A stretch of DNA of 64,000 bases from Gottfriedia sp002574545 (GTDB taxonomy: Bacteria > Bacillota > Bacilli > Bacillales > Bacillaceae_G): the NCBI GenBank assembly GCA_052180195.1, contig CP197469.1; one strand, 5' to 3'. Below the pieces are notes generated by a model, which saw only the letters and a list, made by a program, of their open reading frames with translations, ran no database searches and was not told the DNA's origin. The position numbers and the translations under genes are program-made. This document shows, piece by piece, positions 44,372 through 52,853 of the stretch (positions are counted from its first letter, which is position 1; every line of letters begins with the position of its first letter).

Positions 44372-45871
44372 ATGAGCAACAGACAAACTAGAACAGACGT
44401 TATCTTAATTGGTGCCGGAGTCATGAGCGCGACTTTGGGATCATTACTAAAAGAGTTAGCACCGGAAATGGAAATTAAAGTATTCGAGAAATTAGAAAAG
44501 GCAGGAGAAGAAAGCTCTAATGAGTGGAATAATGCAGGTACGGGACATGCTGCGTTATGTGAGCTTAACTATACATCAGAAAAAGCTGATGGATCGATTG
44601 ATATTAGCAAAGCAATAAAAATTAATGAGCAGTTTCAACTTTCAAGACAATTTTGGTCATATCTTGTAAATAAAAACTTGATTGGGAATCCAGAAGAATT
44701 TATCATGCCAATTCCTCATATGAGTTTAGTGCAAGGTAAAGAAAATGTGGAATTTTTGAATAAACGATTTGAAGCGCTTTCCAAAAATCCTCTATTCAAA
44801 GGGATGGAATACTCGGAAGATGCTCAAAAGTTGAAGGAATGGATCCCGCTAATCATGGAAGGACGCACATCTAATGAGCCAATAGCGGCAACAAAAATAG
44901 ATTCAGGAACGGACGTGAACTTTGGCGCTTTAACACGTATGATGTTTGAGCACTTAGAGAGTAATAATGTAGAAATAAATTATAGACATAGTGTTGAGGA
45001 CATTAAACGCACTAGTGATGGCGGTTGGGAAGTGAAAGTGTATGATATGAGCACTGGTAACATCGATTCCCACTTTGCAAAATTTGTCTTTATCGGTAGT
45101 GGAGGAGCTAGTCTGCCATTACTACAGAAAACTGGCATCCCAGAGTCAAAACATATTGGAGGCTTCCCTGTAAGTGGACTATTCTTAGTATGTAACAATC
45201 CAGAGGTTGCCAAGCAACACCATGCAAAAGTATACGGAAAAGCTAAAGTTGGTGCACCACCAATGTCTGTTCCGCATCTTGATACAAGATATATCAATAA
45301 CCAAAAGTCTTTATTATTTGGGCCTTTTGCTGGGTTTTCACCAAAGTTCTTAAAAACAGGTTCAAACATGGATCTGATTAGTTCTGTAAAACCAAATAAC
45401 GTTATGACTATGTTAGCAGCAGGCGTAAAAGAGATGGCTTTAACTAAATATTTAATCCAACAAGTCTTATTGTCGAATGAAAAACGTATGGAAGAATTAC
45501 GTGAATTTATTCCAAATGCTAAGAGTGAGGATTGGGATATCGTAGTTGCTGGTCAACGTGTACAAGTTATTAAAGACACTCCAGCAGGGAAAGGGACACT
45601 TCAATTCGGTACTGAAGTAGTTAGTGCAGCTGATGGTTCAATAGCGGCATTACTTGGAGCATCTCCAGGTGCTTCGACAGCTGTTCACGTAATGCTTGAA
45701 GTATTAGAAAAATGCTTCCCACAACATATGATGGAATGGGCACCAAAAATTAGAGAAATGATTCCTTCATTTGGATTATCTCTACAAGAACATCCAGAAC
45801 TTTTGGAAGAAATTCAGGCTTCAACTTCAAAAGCGCTTGGATTAAGCGAAAAAGAGCTAGCTTATAGTTAA
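44372..45871 (+). CDS. mqo: Malate:quinone oxidoreductase
   Basis: FAD-dependent peripheral membrane enzyme that oxidises malate to oxaloacetate and passes electrons to quinone. It is 499 residues from ATG 44372 (GGAAGG upstream). The FAD loop is VILIGAGVMSATLG (about 10-23), followed by the family block NEWNNAGTGHAALCELNYT; later segments PHLDTRYI, LLFGPFAGFSPKFLK and GASPGASTAVHVMLEVL are typical. Stands alone between its long upstream region and a strong terminator. B. subtilis also has an Mqo-type enzyme, but at another locus. Confidence 0.95.
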   Translation: MSNRQTRTDVILIGAGVMSATLGSLLKELAPEMEIKVFEKLEKAGEESSNEWNNAGTGHAALCELNYTSEKADGSIDISKAIKINEQFQLSRQFWSYLVNKNLIGNPEEFIMPIPHMSLVQGKENVEFLNKRFEALSKNPLFKGMEYSEDAQKLKEWIPLIMEGRTSNEPIAATKIDSGTDVNFGALTRMMFEHLESNNVEINYRHSVEDIKRTSDGGWEVKVYDMSTGNIDSHFAKFVFIGSGGASLPLLQKTGIPESKHIGGFPVSGLFLVCNNPEVAKQHHAKVYGKAKVGAPPMSVPHLDTRYINNQKSLLFGPFAGFSPKFLKTGSNMDLISSVKPNNVMTMLAAGVKEMALTKYLIQQVLLSNEKRMEELREFIPNAKSEDWDIVVAGQRVQVIKDTPAGKGTLQFGTEVVSAADGSIAALLGASPGASTAVHVMLEVLEKCFPQHMMEWAPKIREMIPSFGLSLQEHPELLEEIQASTSKALGLSEKELAYS

Positions 45872-45876
45872 AGGTA

Positions 45877-45911
45877 AAGAACCTTCAAACTAAATTGAAG
45901 GTTCTTTTTGT
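45877..45911 (+). terminator. Terminator after mqo
   Basis: A perfect 12-bp stem (AAGAACCTTCAA 45877-45888 with TTGAAGGTTCTT 45895-45906) and a T run. Confidence 0.93.
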
Positions 45912-45999
45912 TGTCATCAATAGTTGAGAATAGTAACTAAATAAGGGAGATCATGGTGAAATATGTCGATTTAATTTTTTGGAAAATTTAAAAAAAGTA

Positions 46000-46059
46000 T
46001 TCATGATTTAAAAAAAGGGTGATATACTACTTACAACTGGTAATGACATCATTACTAAG
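46000..46059 (+). promoter_or_regulatory. Promoter and operator 1 of the GalNAc cluster
   Basis: Candidate promoter TTCATG (46000-46005), N17, TATACT (46023-46028). The palindrome GTAATGA-CA-TCATTAC (46040-46055), preceded by AACTG, starts at about +5. A repressor bound here would block initiation. Related sites occur at 46140, 50735 and 51598, so this is probably the operator of the GntR-family regulator encoded in the cluster. Confidence 0.7.
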
Positions 46060-46139
46060 AAGGTATTATGAAATGAATACAGGGGGTGAACTGACCGTTT
46101 AATAACAGAAACAAACACTTTTGTAAGCCTTTTCAATTT

Positions 46140-46163
46140 AACTGGTAATAACATCATTACAAC
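46140..46163. promoter_or_regulatory. Operator 2 in the leader of the ABC genes
   Basis: AACTGGTAATAACATCATTAC, one base different from operator 1 over its first 21 bases, 95 bases upstream of the binding-protein start. It could be a second roadblock, or allow looping with operator 1 about 105 bases away. Confidence 0.7.
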
Positions 46164-46257
46164 ATGTTTATAAGGCATATTATTCCGATTCATGTCATTT
46201 AGAGTAACTACTGGACTAAAGAGCTATTAAACTTTTAAGAGAAAGAAGGGGAATTAG

Positions 46258-47508
46258 ATGAAAAAGTGGCTTGTTTTGCTACTAACCTTGACTTTAGGAT
46301 TACTAGGATTAGCTGGATGTGGTAGCAATGACACATCGGGGAATGCAAAAGATGGAAAGGTTGAAATTACTTACGGTTTTTGGGATAAGAAGCAAGTTCC
46401 CGCGGTTGATGAAATTATAAAGTTATTTAATGAAAAGTACCCTAATATTAAAGTGAAAACTGAGCTTACTCCTTATGCACAATATTTCCAAAAGCTAGAA
46501 ACAGCTGCTACAGGAGGAGCATTACCAGACGTTTTATGGATGAATGGTCCACATGTAGTCCAATATGCGGAAGGTAAAGTAATTGTCCCACTTAGTGACT
46601 TAGCATCAAAGGACAACTATAGTTTAGATAATTATCCGAAGTCATTAGTCGAACTTTATACAGTAGATGGAAAGCTTTATGGTATTCCAAAAGACTTTGA
46701 TACTACTGGACTTTGGTATAACAAAAAGATTTTTGATGAAGCGAAAATACCTTATCCAGATGATACTTGGGATTGGAATAAGTTAAAAGAGGTAGCTAAG
46801 AAGCTTACAAATAAAGATAAGGGAGTTTACGGATTTGCAGCTTTAATGGGTAATCAAGGCGGCTATTATGATTTCATTTGGCAAAATGGTGGACATATTA
46901 TTTCTGATGATGGTAAATCAGTCGGATTTGATCAACCTGAGGCGATTGAAGCACTTAAATATAATATTAGCTTTATAAAAGAAGGCATGTCTCCAACTCA
47001 AGCTCAAATGACGGAAACAGCCCCATCAGAGTTATTCTCTTCTGGAAAAATTGCTATGATGTTTGATGGACCTTGGATGGTTCCAGAATATAAGAAAAAT
47101 CCAGATTTAAATGTAGCTGTTGTACCAAAAGGAAAACAACGTGCAGTTTCTATTCATGGGTTAGCAAACGTTATTGCGGCAAATACGAAGCATAAAGATG
47201 CTGCTTGGAAGTTTGTGCAATTCCTAGGTTCTAAAGAAGCAGCAGAAGTATATGCGAAAACTGGTACTGTGATTCCTGCTTATAATGGTACACAAGATGC
47301 TTGGTTAAAATCTGTTCCAAACTTAAATCTTCAAGCGTTTATCGATGGAGTTGATTACTCTGTTCCATTACCTAGTGTGAAAAATACCGGTGAAATCTGG
47401 CAGTATGAAACAGATATCCTGAAAAAGGCATGGAGTAATGAAGAAAGTGTTGAAGATGCTGCGAAAGAATTAACGAAAAAGGCAGACGAGGCATTAGCTA
47501 AGAACTAA
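46258..47508 (+). CDS. Sugar ABC transporter substrate-binding lipoprotein (CUT1)
   Basis: A 416-residue solute-binding protein of the carbohydrate-uptake 1 type. Its lipoprotein signal ends LAGC with Cys21. The mature part has the family pattern (ITYGFWDKKQVPAVDEIIKLFNEKYPNIKVK, then LPDVLWMNGP and FSSGKIAMMFDGPWMVPEYKK). ATG 46258. It is the first gene of the cluster that continues with two permeases and the GalNAc enzymes, so an N-acetylhexosamine or a short oligosaccharide is the probable ligand. Specificity cannot be read from sequence. Confidence 0.9.
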   Translation: MKKWLVLLLTLTLGLLGLAGCGSNDTSGNAKDGKVEITYGFWDKKQVPAVDEIIKLFNEKYPNIKVKTELTPYAQYFQKLETAATGGALPDVLWMNGPHVVQYAEGKVIVPLSDLASKDNYSLDNYPKSLVELYTVDGKLYGIPKDFDTTGLWYNKKIFDEAKIPYPDDTWDWNKLKEVAKKLTNKDKGVYGFAALMGNQGGYYDFIWQNGGHIISDDGKSVGFDQPEAIEALKYNISFIKEGMSPTQAQMTETAPSELFSSGKIAMMFDGPWMVPEYKKNPDLNVAVVPKGKQRAVSIHGLANVIAANTKHKDAAWKFVQFLGSKEAAEVYAKTGTVIPAYNGTQDAWLKSVPNLNLQAFIDGVDYSVPLPSVKNTGEIWQYETDILKKAWSNEESVEDAAKELTKKADEALAKN

Positions 47509-47516
47509 AAAAATGG

Positions 47517-47561
47517 AGAGAAGAAGTTTTCTAAAGCCTAAAATTACTTCTTCTCTTTATT
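47517..47561 (+). terminator. Hairpin between binding protein and permease genes
   Basis: A perfect 11-bp stem (AGAGAAGAAGT 47517-47527 with ACTTCTTCTCT 47546-47556) with T-rich sequence after it. Such hairpins often keep binding-protein mRNA in excess of permease mRNA. Confidence 0.7.
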
Positions 47562-47583
47562 TCCCTTAAAAGGAGTGAATACA

Positions 47584-48531
47584 GTGAAAGAAATGCCTTT
47601 ACAAGTTGAAGTGAAATCAAATAGTAAATTAAAAATACCAAGCCTTTCAAAGACGAAAAAACGATCAGATTATTTTTGGGCGTATTGTATGATTGCACCG
47701 ACAATGATTGGTTTAACTATTTTCTATTTATGGCCAATCATTCAAACGATTTACTTTAGTTTCACAGAATGGGGAGCATTCGGCCAATATGAGTGGACTG
47801 GATTAGACAATTATAAACGAATGCTAGAAGACTCTAACCTATTACAGTCGTTTAAAAACACAGGAATTTATATCGTTTTTACAGTTCCGATTGGTATTTT
47901 TTTATCCATTCTTATAGCAGTTCTCTTAAATCAAAAAATTAAAGGCAAGTCTGTTTATCGAACTTTATATTTTTTACCTGTTATTACAATGCCAGCAGCG
48001 ATCGCTATGGTTTGGAGATGGTTATATAATTCGGATTATGGGCTCCTAAATTATCTTTTATCCACCTTTGGAATAAAAGGTCCACAATGGGTAAGTGATC
48101 CAAAAATTGCATTGTATTCAATTATTGTAGTAGCAATTTGGAGTGGACTTGGTTACAACATGGTTATTTTTCTTTCAGGACTACAAGGTATTCCAAAATC
48201 ATATTACGAAGCAGCGGAAATAGATGGTGCAGGGCCAGTCAAGGTCTTCTTTAAAATAACACTACCGTTACTTTCCCCGGTTATATTCTTCGTAACAATC
48301 ATGTCCTTTATTGGAGCGTTCCAAGTGTTCGATTTAATTTTTATGATGATTGGGAAAAGCAGTACAGCACTCGAGAATACCCAATCAATTGTGTACTTGT
48401 TTTATCAACATGCATTCGTAATAAATGACAAAGGTTATGCGGCTGCAATTGCAGTTTTACTATTAATCATTATTTTAATCATTACAGCGATTCAGATGGT
48501 TTTGCAAAAGAAATGGGTTCATTATGATTGA
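47584..48531 (+). CDS. Sugar ABC transporter permease 1 (MalF type)
   Basis: A 315-residue inner-membrane permease with six core helices after a cytoplasmic N terminus (about residues 1-30). The ATPase-contact EAA motif is YYEAAEIDGAGPVKVFFKITLPLLSP. GTG 47584 was chosen because AAAAGGAG lies eight bases before it; the GTG at 47575 is inside that site. Pairs with permease 2. Probably expressed with the binding protein through the intervening hairpin. Confidence 0.93.
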   Translation: MKEMPLQVEVKSNSKLKIPSLSKTKKRSDYFWAYCMIAPTMIGLTIFYLWPIIQTIYFSFTEWGAFGQYEWTGLDNYKRMLEDSNLLQSFKNTGIYIVFTVPIGIFLSILIAVLLNQKIKGKSVYRTLYFLPVITMPAAIAMVWRWLYNSDYGLLNYLLSTFGIKGPQWVSDPKIALYSIIVVAIWSGLGYNMVIFLSGLQGIPKSYYEAAEIDGAGPVKVFFKITLPLLSPVIFFVTIMSFIGAFQVFDLIFMMIGKSSTALENTQSIVYLFYQHAFVINDKGYAAAIAVLLLIIILIITAIQMVLQKKWVHYD

Positions 48532-48545
48532 AGGAGGAGTAACCA

Positions 48546-49379
48546 TTGGAGAAAGCAAGACATCATATTACAAGTAAAACAATCTTAATTCATTTAATTC
48601 TAATTGTCGGCGCCTTGGCGATGGTCTTCCCTTTTATATGGATGTTATTAACTTCATTAAAAACTTATGCTGAATCGATTCATGTTCCACCTGTTATTGT
48701 TCCAAAGCATTTCCAGTGGGTAAATTATAAAGAGGTGTTTGATTTACTACCATTCTTTAAATTTATGTTTAATACGCTAATCATCACTGTCATTCGCACA
48801 ATTGGTCAATTATTATTATGCTCTTTAGCTGCATATGCTTTTGCCAGAATTGAGTTCCCGGGAAGAAATATTCTTTTTTTAATCGCATTATCGGTTTTAA
48901 TGGTTCCAGGGCAAGTCTTTTTATTACCACAATATATGATTATAGTGAAATTAGGCTGGTTAAACACTTTACAGGCAGTAATCGTTCCAGGTTTATTTAG
49001 CGCATTTGGTACATTCCTTTTAAGACAATTTTTTATGGGGTTACCAAAGGAATTAGAGGAGGCAGCTAGATTAGATGGCTGTAATCATTTCCAAATCTAT
49101 TGGAAAGTCATGCTTCCTTTAGCAAAGCCAGGTTTAGTTGCATTAGGTATCTTTACGACATTATGGAGTTGGAATGAATTAATGTGGCCAATGATTGTTA
49201 ATAGCTCACCGGAATCAATGACATTGTCCGTCGGTTTGTCATCATTACAAGGACAATATTTAACCAATTATCCAGTTTTAATGGCAGGATCATTTTTAGC
49301 GATATTACCAATGCTTATTTTATTTATGATTTTACAAAAACAATTTATTGAAGGAATTGCAGTTACAGGTGGTAAATAA
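48546..49379 (+). CDS. Sugar ABC transporter permease 2 (MalG type)
   Basis: A 277-residue permease with six helices. Its EAA motif is LEEAARLDGCNHFQIYWKVMLPLAKP. TTG 48546 follows GAAGGAGGAG. No ATPase gene is present anywhere in this cluster, so the transporter must use a shared MsmX-type ATPase encoded elsewhere, as many Bacillus CUT1 systems do. Confidence 0.93.
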   Translation: MEKARHHITSKTILIHLILIVGALAMVFPFIWMLLTSLKTYAESIHVPPVIVPKHFQWVNYKEVFDLLPFFKFMFNTLIITVIRTIGQLLLCSLAAYAFARIEFPGRNILFLIALSVLMVPGQVFLLPQYMIIVKLGWLNTLQAVIVPGLFSAFGTFLLRQFFMGLPKELEEAARLDGCNHFQIYWKVMLPLAKPGLVALGIFTTLWSWNELMWPMIVNSSPESMTLSVGLSSLQGQYLTNYPVLMAGSFLAILPMLILFMILQKQFIEGIAVTGGK

Positions 49380-49409
49380 AAATCTTACAAAGCTTGGAGG
49401 AAACTGATT

Positions 49410-50672
49410 ATGAAAGCAGCGTTAATAGGAGCGGGAAGTAGAGGATTTTATGCATATGGATCATATGCATTACAGTATCCACATGAAATTCAATTTATTG
49501 CTGTAGCGGAGCCAAATAAAGAAAAAAGAGAAAAATTTGCAAAAGCTCACAACATCCCCGAGGATATGAGATTTGAAGATTGGACTGAGTTATTAGAAAA
49601 AGAACAGCTGTGTGAGGCATTATTAATCTGTAGTCCAGACCGTAATCATTATAAACCTGTTATGAAGGCAATTGAAAAAGGATACAGTATTTTATTAGAA
49701 AAGCCGATGTCTCCAGAACCAATTGAGACGTTAAAAATAGCTGAAGCAGCAGAAAGACATAATACATTGTTAACGGTATGTCATGTTATGAGATATGCGC
49801 CATTTTATCAAGCATTAAAAGAAGTAGTTGATCGAAAGGTAATCGGTGATATCGTATCGATCCAGTGGAATGAGAATGTAGGTTACTTTCACCAAGCTCA
49901 TAGTTTTGTCCGCGGAAACTGGCGAAACTCATCTGAATCAAGCTCCATGCTTTTACAAAAAAGTTGCCATGATATGGATATGCTTGCGTGGTTAATTGGC
50001 ACAGAGTGTAAGAGTGTGTCTTCATACGGAAGTTTAACGTACTTTAAAAAGGAAAACGCACCAGAGGGTTCAACAGATCGCTGCTTGGATGGTTGTAAGG
50101 TGGAAAAGGAATGCCCTTATTCAGCGGCAAAATGGTATTTACACGACCGCGATGTTTGGCCAGCAAATGTTATTTCAGCAAGTTCAAGTCTTGAAAGTAG
50201 ACTTAAGGCAATTCAAGAGGGACCATATGGTCGCTGTGTATATCACTGTGATAATGATGTTGTTGATCATCAAGTAGTTAATTTATTATTTGAAAATGAC
50301 GTAACAGTAGCATTTACTATGACTGCATTTACAAATGAGACATTCCGTAACTTTAAAATTATGGGAACAAAAGGCGAAATAATTGGAAATGATACGAAAA
50401 ATGAAATTGAAGTTAATTATTTTTCCGGTAAGAAGGAATTAATTAAGCCATCAACTGTAGATGGTGGTCATATGGGAGCCGATACAAGTATTATGGCTGA
50501 TTTCATTCAACGCGTTACTAAAAAAGACAAAGGCAGCTTAACATCAGCAATTGTATCTGCTAAAAGTCATATGATCGCTTATGCTGCAGAAGAATCAAGA
50601 GTTTCAGGAACAATGGTTTCACTAGATGACTATGAGAAAAAATTAAGAATGACAGAAGAGAGAGTTTTGTAG
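49410..50672 (+). CDS. Gfo/Idh/MocA-family oxidoreductase with a cysteine cluster
   Basis: A 420-residue NAD(P)-dependent family protein. Rossmann loop GAGSRGFYAYG (7-17), EKP motif with Lys98, and the SCHDMDML block with candidate catalytic His187/Asp188. Unusual are five cysteines in the second domain, Cys225-x3-Cys229-x5-Cys235 and Cys276-x3-Cys280, which look like a metal or Fe-S site. It lies between the ABC permeases and the regulator of a GalNAc operon. Possible roles: a sugar oxidoreductase, or a redox-cycling glycosidase like GH109 alpha-N-acetylgalactosaminidases, which belong to this fold. No evidence fixes either. ATG 49410 after TTGGAGGAA. Confidence 0.85.
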   Translation: MKAALIGAGSRGFYAYGSYALQYPHEIQFIAVAEPNKEKREKFAKAHNIPEDMRFEDWTELLEKEQLCEALLICSPDRNHYKPVMKAIEKGYSILLEKPMSPEPIETLKIAEAAERHNTLLTVCHVMRYAPFYQALKEVVDRKVIGDIVSIQWNENVGYFHQAHSFVRGNWRNSSESSSMLLQKSCHDMDMLAWLIGTECKSVSSYGSLTYFKKENAPEGSTDRCLDGCKVEKECPYSAAKWYLHDRDVWPANVISASSSLESRLKAIQEGPYGRCVYHCDNDVVDHQVVNLLFENDVTVAFTMTAFTNETFRNFKIMGTKGEIIGNDTKNEIEVNYFSGKKELIKPSTVDGGHMGADTSIMADFIQRVTKKDKGSLTSAIVSAKSHMIAYAAEESRVSGTMVSLDDYEKKLRMTEERVL

Positions 50673-50716
50673 AAAATTCTGTCGCGACATAATGTGGTAT
50701 CTTTTTCAATATTATG

Positions 50717-50759
50717 TATAATAGATGTATATTCAACTGGTTATGACAAAGATACCACT
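50717..50759 (+). promoter_or_regulatory. Promoter and operator 3 before the GntR gene
   Basis: A -10 TATAAT (50717-50722) with a poor -35, followed at 50735 by AACTGGTTATGACA...GATACCACT, a diverged relative of operators 1 and 2 lying just past the start site. Suggests autoregulation. Confidence 0.55.
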
Positions 50760-50772
50760 AAAGGAGCTAATC

Positions 50773-51492
50773 ATGGTAGAAAAGGATTCCCGACTTCCTC
50801 TTTATTATCAATTAATGGACATTTTATTAGAAAAAATCGAATCAGGCGAGCTTGCTGAAAATGATCAGCTACCATCTGAACGAGAATTATGTGACACTTA
50901 TCAAGTTAGCCGAACAACGGTAAGACAGACGATGCAAGAGCTTGAAAAACAAGGTTATATTTATAAAGTCCACGGCAAGGGGACATATGTTTCCCAAAGA
51001 ACGTATAACCAAAGTCTCGTAAAATTTTATAGTTTTACAGAAGAAATGAAAAAAGCAGGGAAAATACCAACGACATCGGTCGTTTCTTTTGAAAAAATCA
51101 ATTGTGACAGTAAAGTAGCAAAGGTCATGGAAATACCGGTAGAAGAAGAGGTATTTAAGATCGTTCGGTTAAGACTTGCAGATCAGGAACCGATGTTATA
51201 TGAAACCTCCTATGTACCCGTAAAGGATTTTAAAAATCTATCTAGTGAAGAATTGCAACATACACCGATGTATGAAATCTTTAGAACTCAGTATAATGTA
51301 AATATTTCTAGCGCCTTAGAAAGCTTTATGGCTGTTAGTGCTAATAAAGTGGAATCAGAAATGCTTAACATTACTGAGGGTGCACCATGTCTTATGCTTA
51401 AACGGGTAACTTACGAACAAAGCAAAGTAATTGAGTATACAATTTCGATTGCAAGAGGAGATAAATTTACTTATACAGTAGAGCTGAAATAG
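50773..51492 (+). CDS. GntR-family (HutC/UTRA) transcriptional regulator
   Basis: A 239-residue regulator: winged helix (about 1-75, LPLYYQLMDILLEKIESGE and LPSERELCDTYQVSRTTVRQ) and a UTRA effector domain (about 92-235). The domain layout is that of NagR/DasR, which bind amino-sugar phosphates. ATG 50773 has AAGGAG six bases upstream; an upstream TTG-type start is unsupported. Related operators stand before the ABC genes, before this gene and before agaS. It most likely represses the whole cluster and responds to a galactosamine-phosphate intermediate. Confidence 0.92.
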   Translation: MVEKDSRLPLYYQLMDILLEKIESGELAENDQLPSERELCDTYQVSRTTVRQTMQELEKQGYIYKVHGKGTYVSQRTYNQSLVKFYSFTEEMKKAGKIPTTSVVSFEKINCDSKVAKVMEIPVEEEVFKIVRLRLADQEPMLYETSYVPVKDFKNLSSEELQHTPMYEIFRTQYNVNISSALESFMAVSANKVESEMLNITEGAPCLMLKRVTYEQSKVIEYTISIARGDKFTYTVELK

Positions 51493-51570
51493 GCACTAAA
51501 GACTGCTTATCAAACGAATACATGCGGTCAGTCTAAAACCAGCTTTTAAAGTGTTTTCTACGTGCTAAAA

Positions 51571-51617
51571 ATAGATACAGAGGTATCTATTTAACCAAAC
51601 TGGTAATGATGACATTA
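51571..51617. promoter_or_regulatory. Hairpin and operator 4 before agaS
   Basis: ATAGATAC (51571-51578) pairs with GTATCTAT (51583-51590), probably a weak end of the GntR transcript. ACTGGTAATGATGACATTA (51599-51617) is the fourth operator-like site; its half sites GTAATG/CATTA are four bases apart instead of two. Confidence 0.6.
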
Positions 51618-51641
51618 ACAGTTAAAATAGGAGGAAATAGA

Positions 51642-52853
51642 ATGGAGCTATTAAAATCGAACGAATATGAAAGAATGAACGTTGGCGCGACTCATACAGC
51701 AAAAGAAATAGCCCAGCAACCTAGATTGTGGAATGAAACAATGGATATTCTTTTATTTAATAGAGACCGAATTCTTACATTTTTAAAAAGCATTGAAAAT
51801 AAACATGATCAGTTACGAATTATTTTAACCGGCGCAGGTACATCAGCATTTGTTGGTGACACAGTCCTTCCTTATTTAAAACAAATTGTAAATAACAAAA
51901 AAATAGTAGTAGAGAGTATTGCTACAACAAATATTGTGTCCAATCCATATTCTTACTTAAGCAAGAATATTCCTACAATTATGATTTCATTTGCTCGTTC
52001 AGGAAATAGTCCAGAGAGTTTATCTGCTATTCATTTAGGAGAACAAGTTATAGATGATTTTTATGGAATCGTTTTTACATGTAACCAAGATGGACTACTG
52101 GCCCAAGAGAAGAAAAATGATAAGAATCATTTGGTCATCTATATGCCAAAAGAAGCAAATGATCAAGGTTTTGCAATGACGAGTAGTTTTACGACTATGC
52201 TGTTTTCAGCTCTACTGCTTTTCAATATTGAACAGATTCATACATGGGAGAAGAAAGTCGATGAACTAATCCATGCTGGTCATTCAATTATTAGTGGGAG
52301 CGAGGAAAGTATAAAACAGCTAGCGAATTCATCTTTTCAAAAAGTTGTATATTTAGGTTCAGGGGTTTTTGAAGGATTGGCAAGGGAAGCATCATTAAAA
52401 TTATTGGAGTTAACAGGCGGAACAATTCCTTCTACTTTTGATACTTCATTAGGATTTAGACACGGCCCTAAGTCCATTTTAGATAAGAATACCGTTGTAT
52501 TTGTATTTTTATCTAGTAACCCTTATACGAGACAGTACGACCTGGACATTTTAGAAGAGATTTACAAGGAAACCAATCGAGGGAAAGTAGTAGCAATTTC
52601 ATCTTTAAAGGATCAAGTGGCAGAAGAGTATAGTGATCTTTTCTATTATGTGGATCTTCCTGGAATTAATGAAGATATTCTTCTAACTTTCCCTTTTATT
52701 TTATACGCACAAACTTTTGCTATGTATAAATCTATTAATCTAGGCTTTTCTCCGGATAACCCTTCTCCATTAGGAGTAGTTAACAGAGTTGTTAAAGGAG
52801 TTACGATTCACCCTTTTACAAATGAGATAAAGAATGGAGGAGATTTATCTTGA
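51642..52853 (+). CDS. agaS: AgaS-type SIS-domain sugar isomerase/deaminase
   Basis: A 403-residue double-SIS protein. SIS1 about 55-200 (LTGAGTSAFVGDTV, SFARSGNSPES) and SIS2 about 225-385 (YLGSGVFEGLAREASLKLLELTGG). AgaS converts galactosamine-6-phosphate to tagatose-6-phosphate and ammonia. The neighbouring kinase, aldolase and deacetylase are those needed around that step. ATG 51642, seven bases after AGGAGG. Overlaps the aldolase start by four bases. Glucosamine-specific or FrlB-like activity is possible but fits the context less well. Confidence 0.88.
   Translation: MELLKSNEYERMNVGATHTAKEIAQQPRLWNETMDILLFNRDRILTFLKSIENKHDQLRIILTGAGTSAFVGDTVLPYLKQIVNNKKIVVESIATTNIVSNPYSYLSKNIPTIMISFARSGNSPESLSAIHLGEQVIDDFYGIVFTCNQDGLLAQEKKNDKNHLVIYMPKEANDQGFAMTSSFTTMLFSALLLFNIEQIHTWEKKVDELIHAGHSIISGSEESIKQLANSSFQKVVYLGSGVFEGLAREASLKLLELTGGTIPSTFDTSLGFRHGPKSILDKNTVVFVFLSSNPYTRQYDLDILEEIYKETNRGKVVAISSLKDQVAEEYSDLFYYVDLPGINEDILLTFPFILYAQTFAMYKSINLGFSPDNPSPLGVVNRVVKGVTIHPFTNEIKNGGDLS

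Noticed and set aside
46040..46055. DasR/NagR-type dre site
   Set aside because: The half sites are GTAATGA/TCATTAC with a 2-base centre, not the TGGTCTAGACCA pattern, so a different specificity is proposed.
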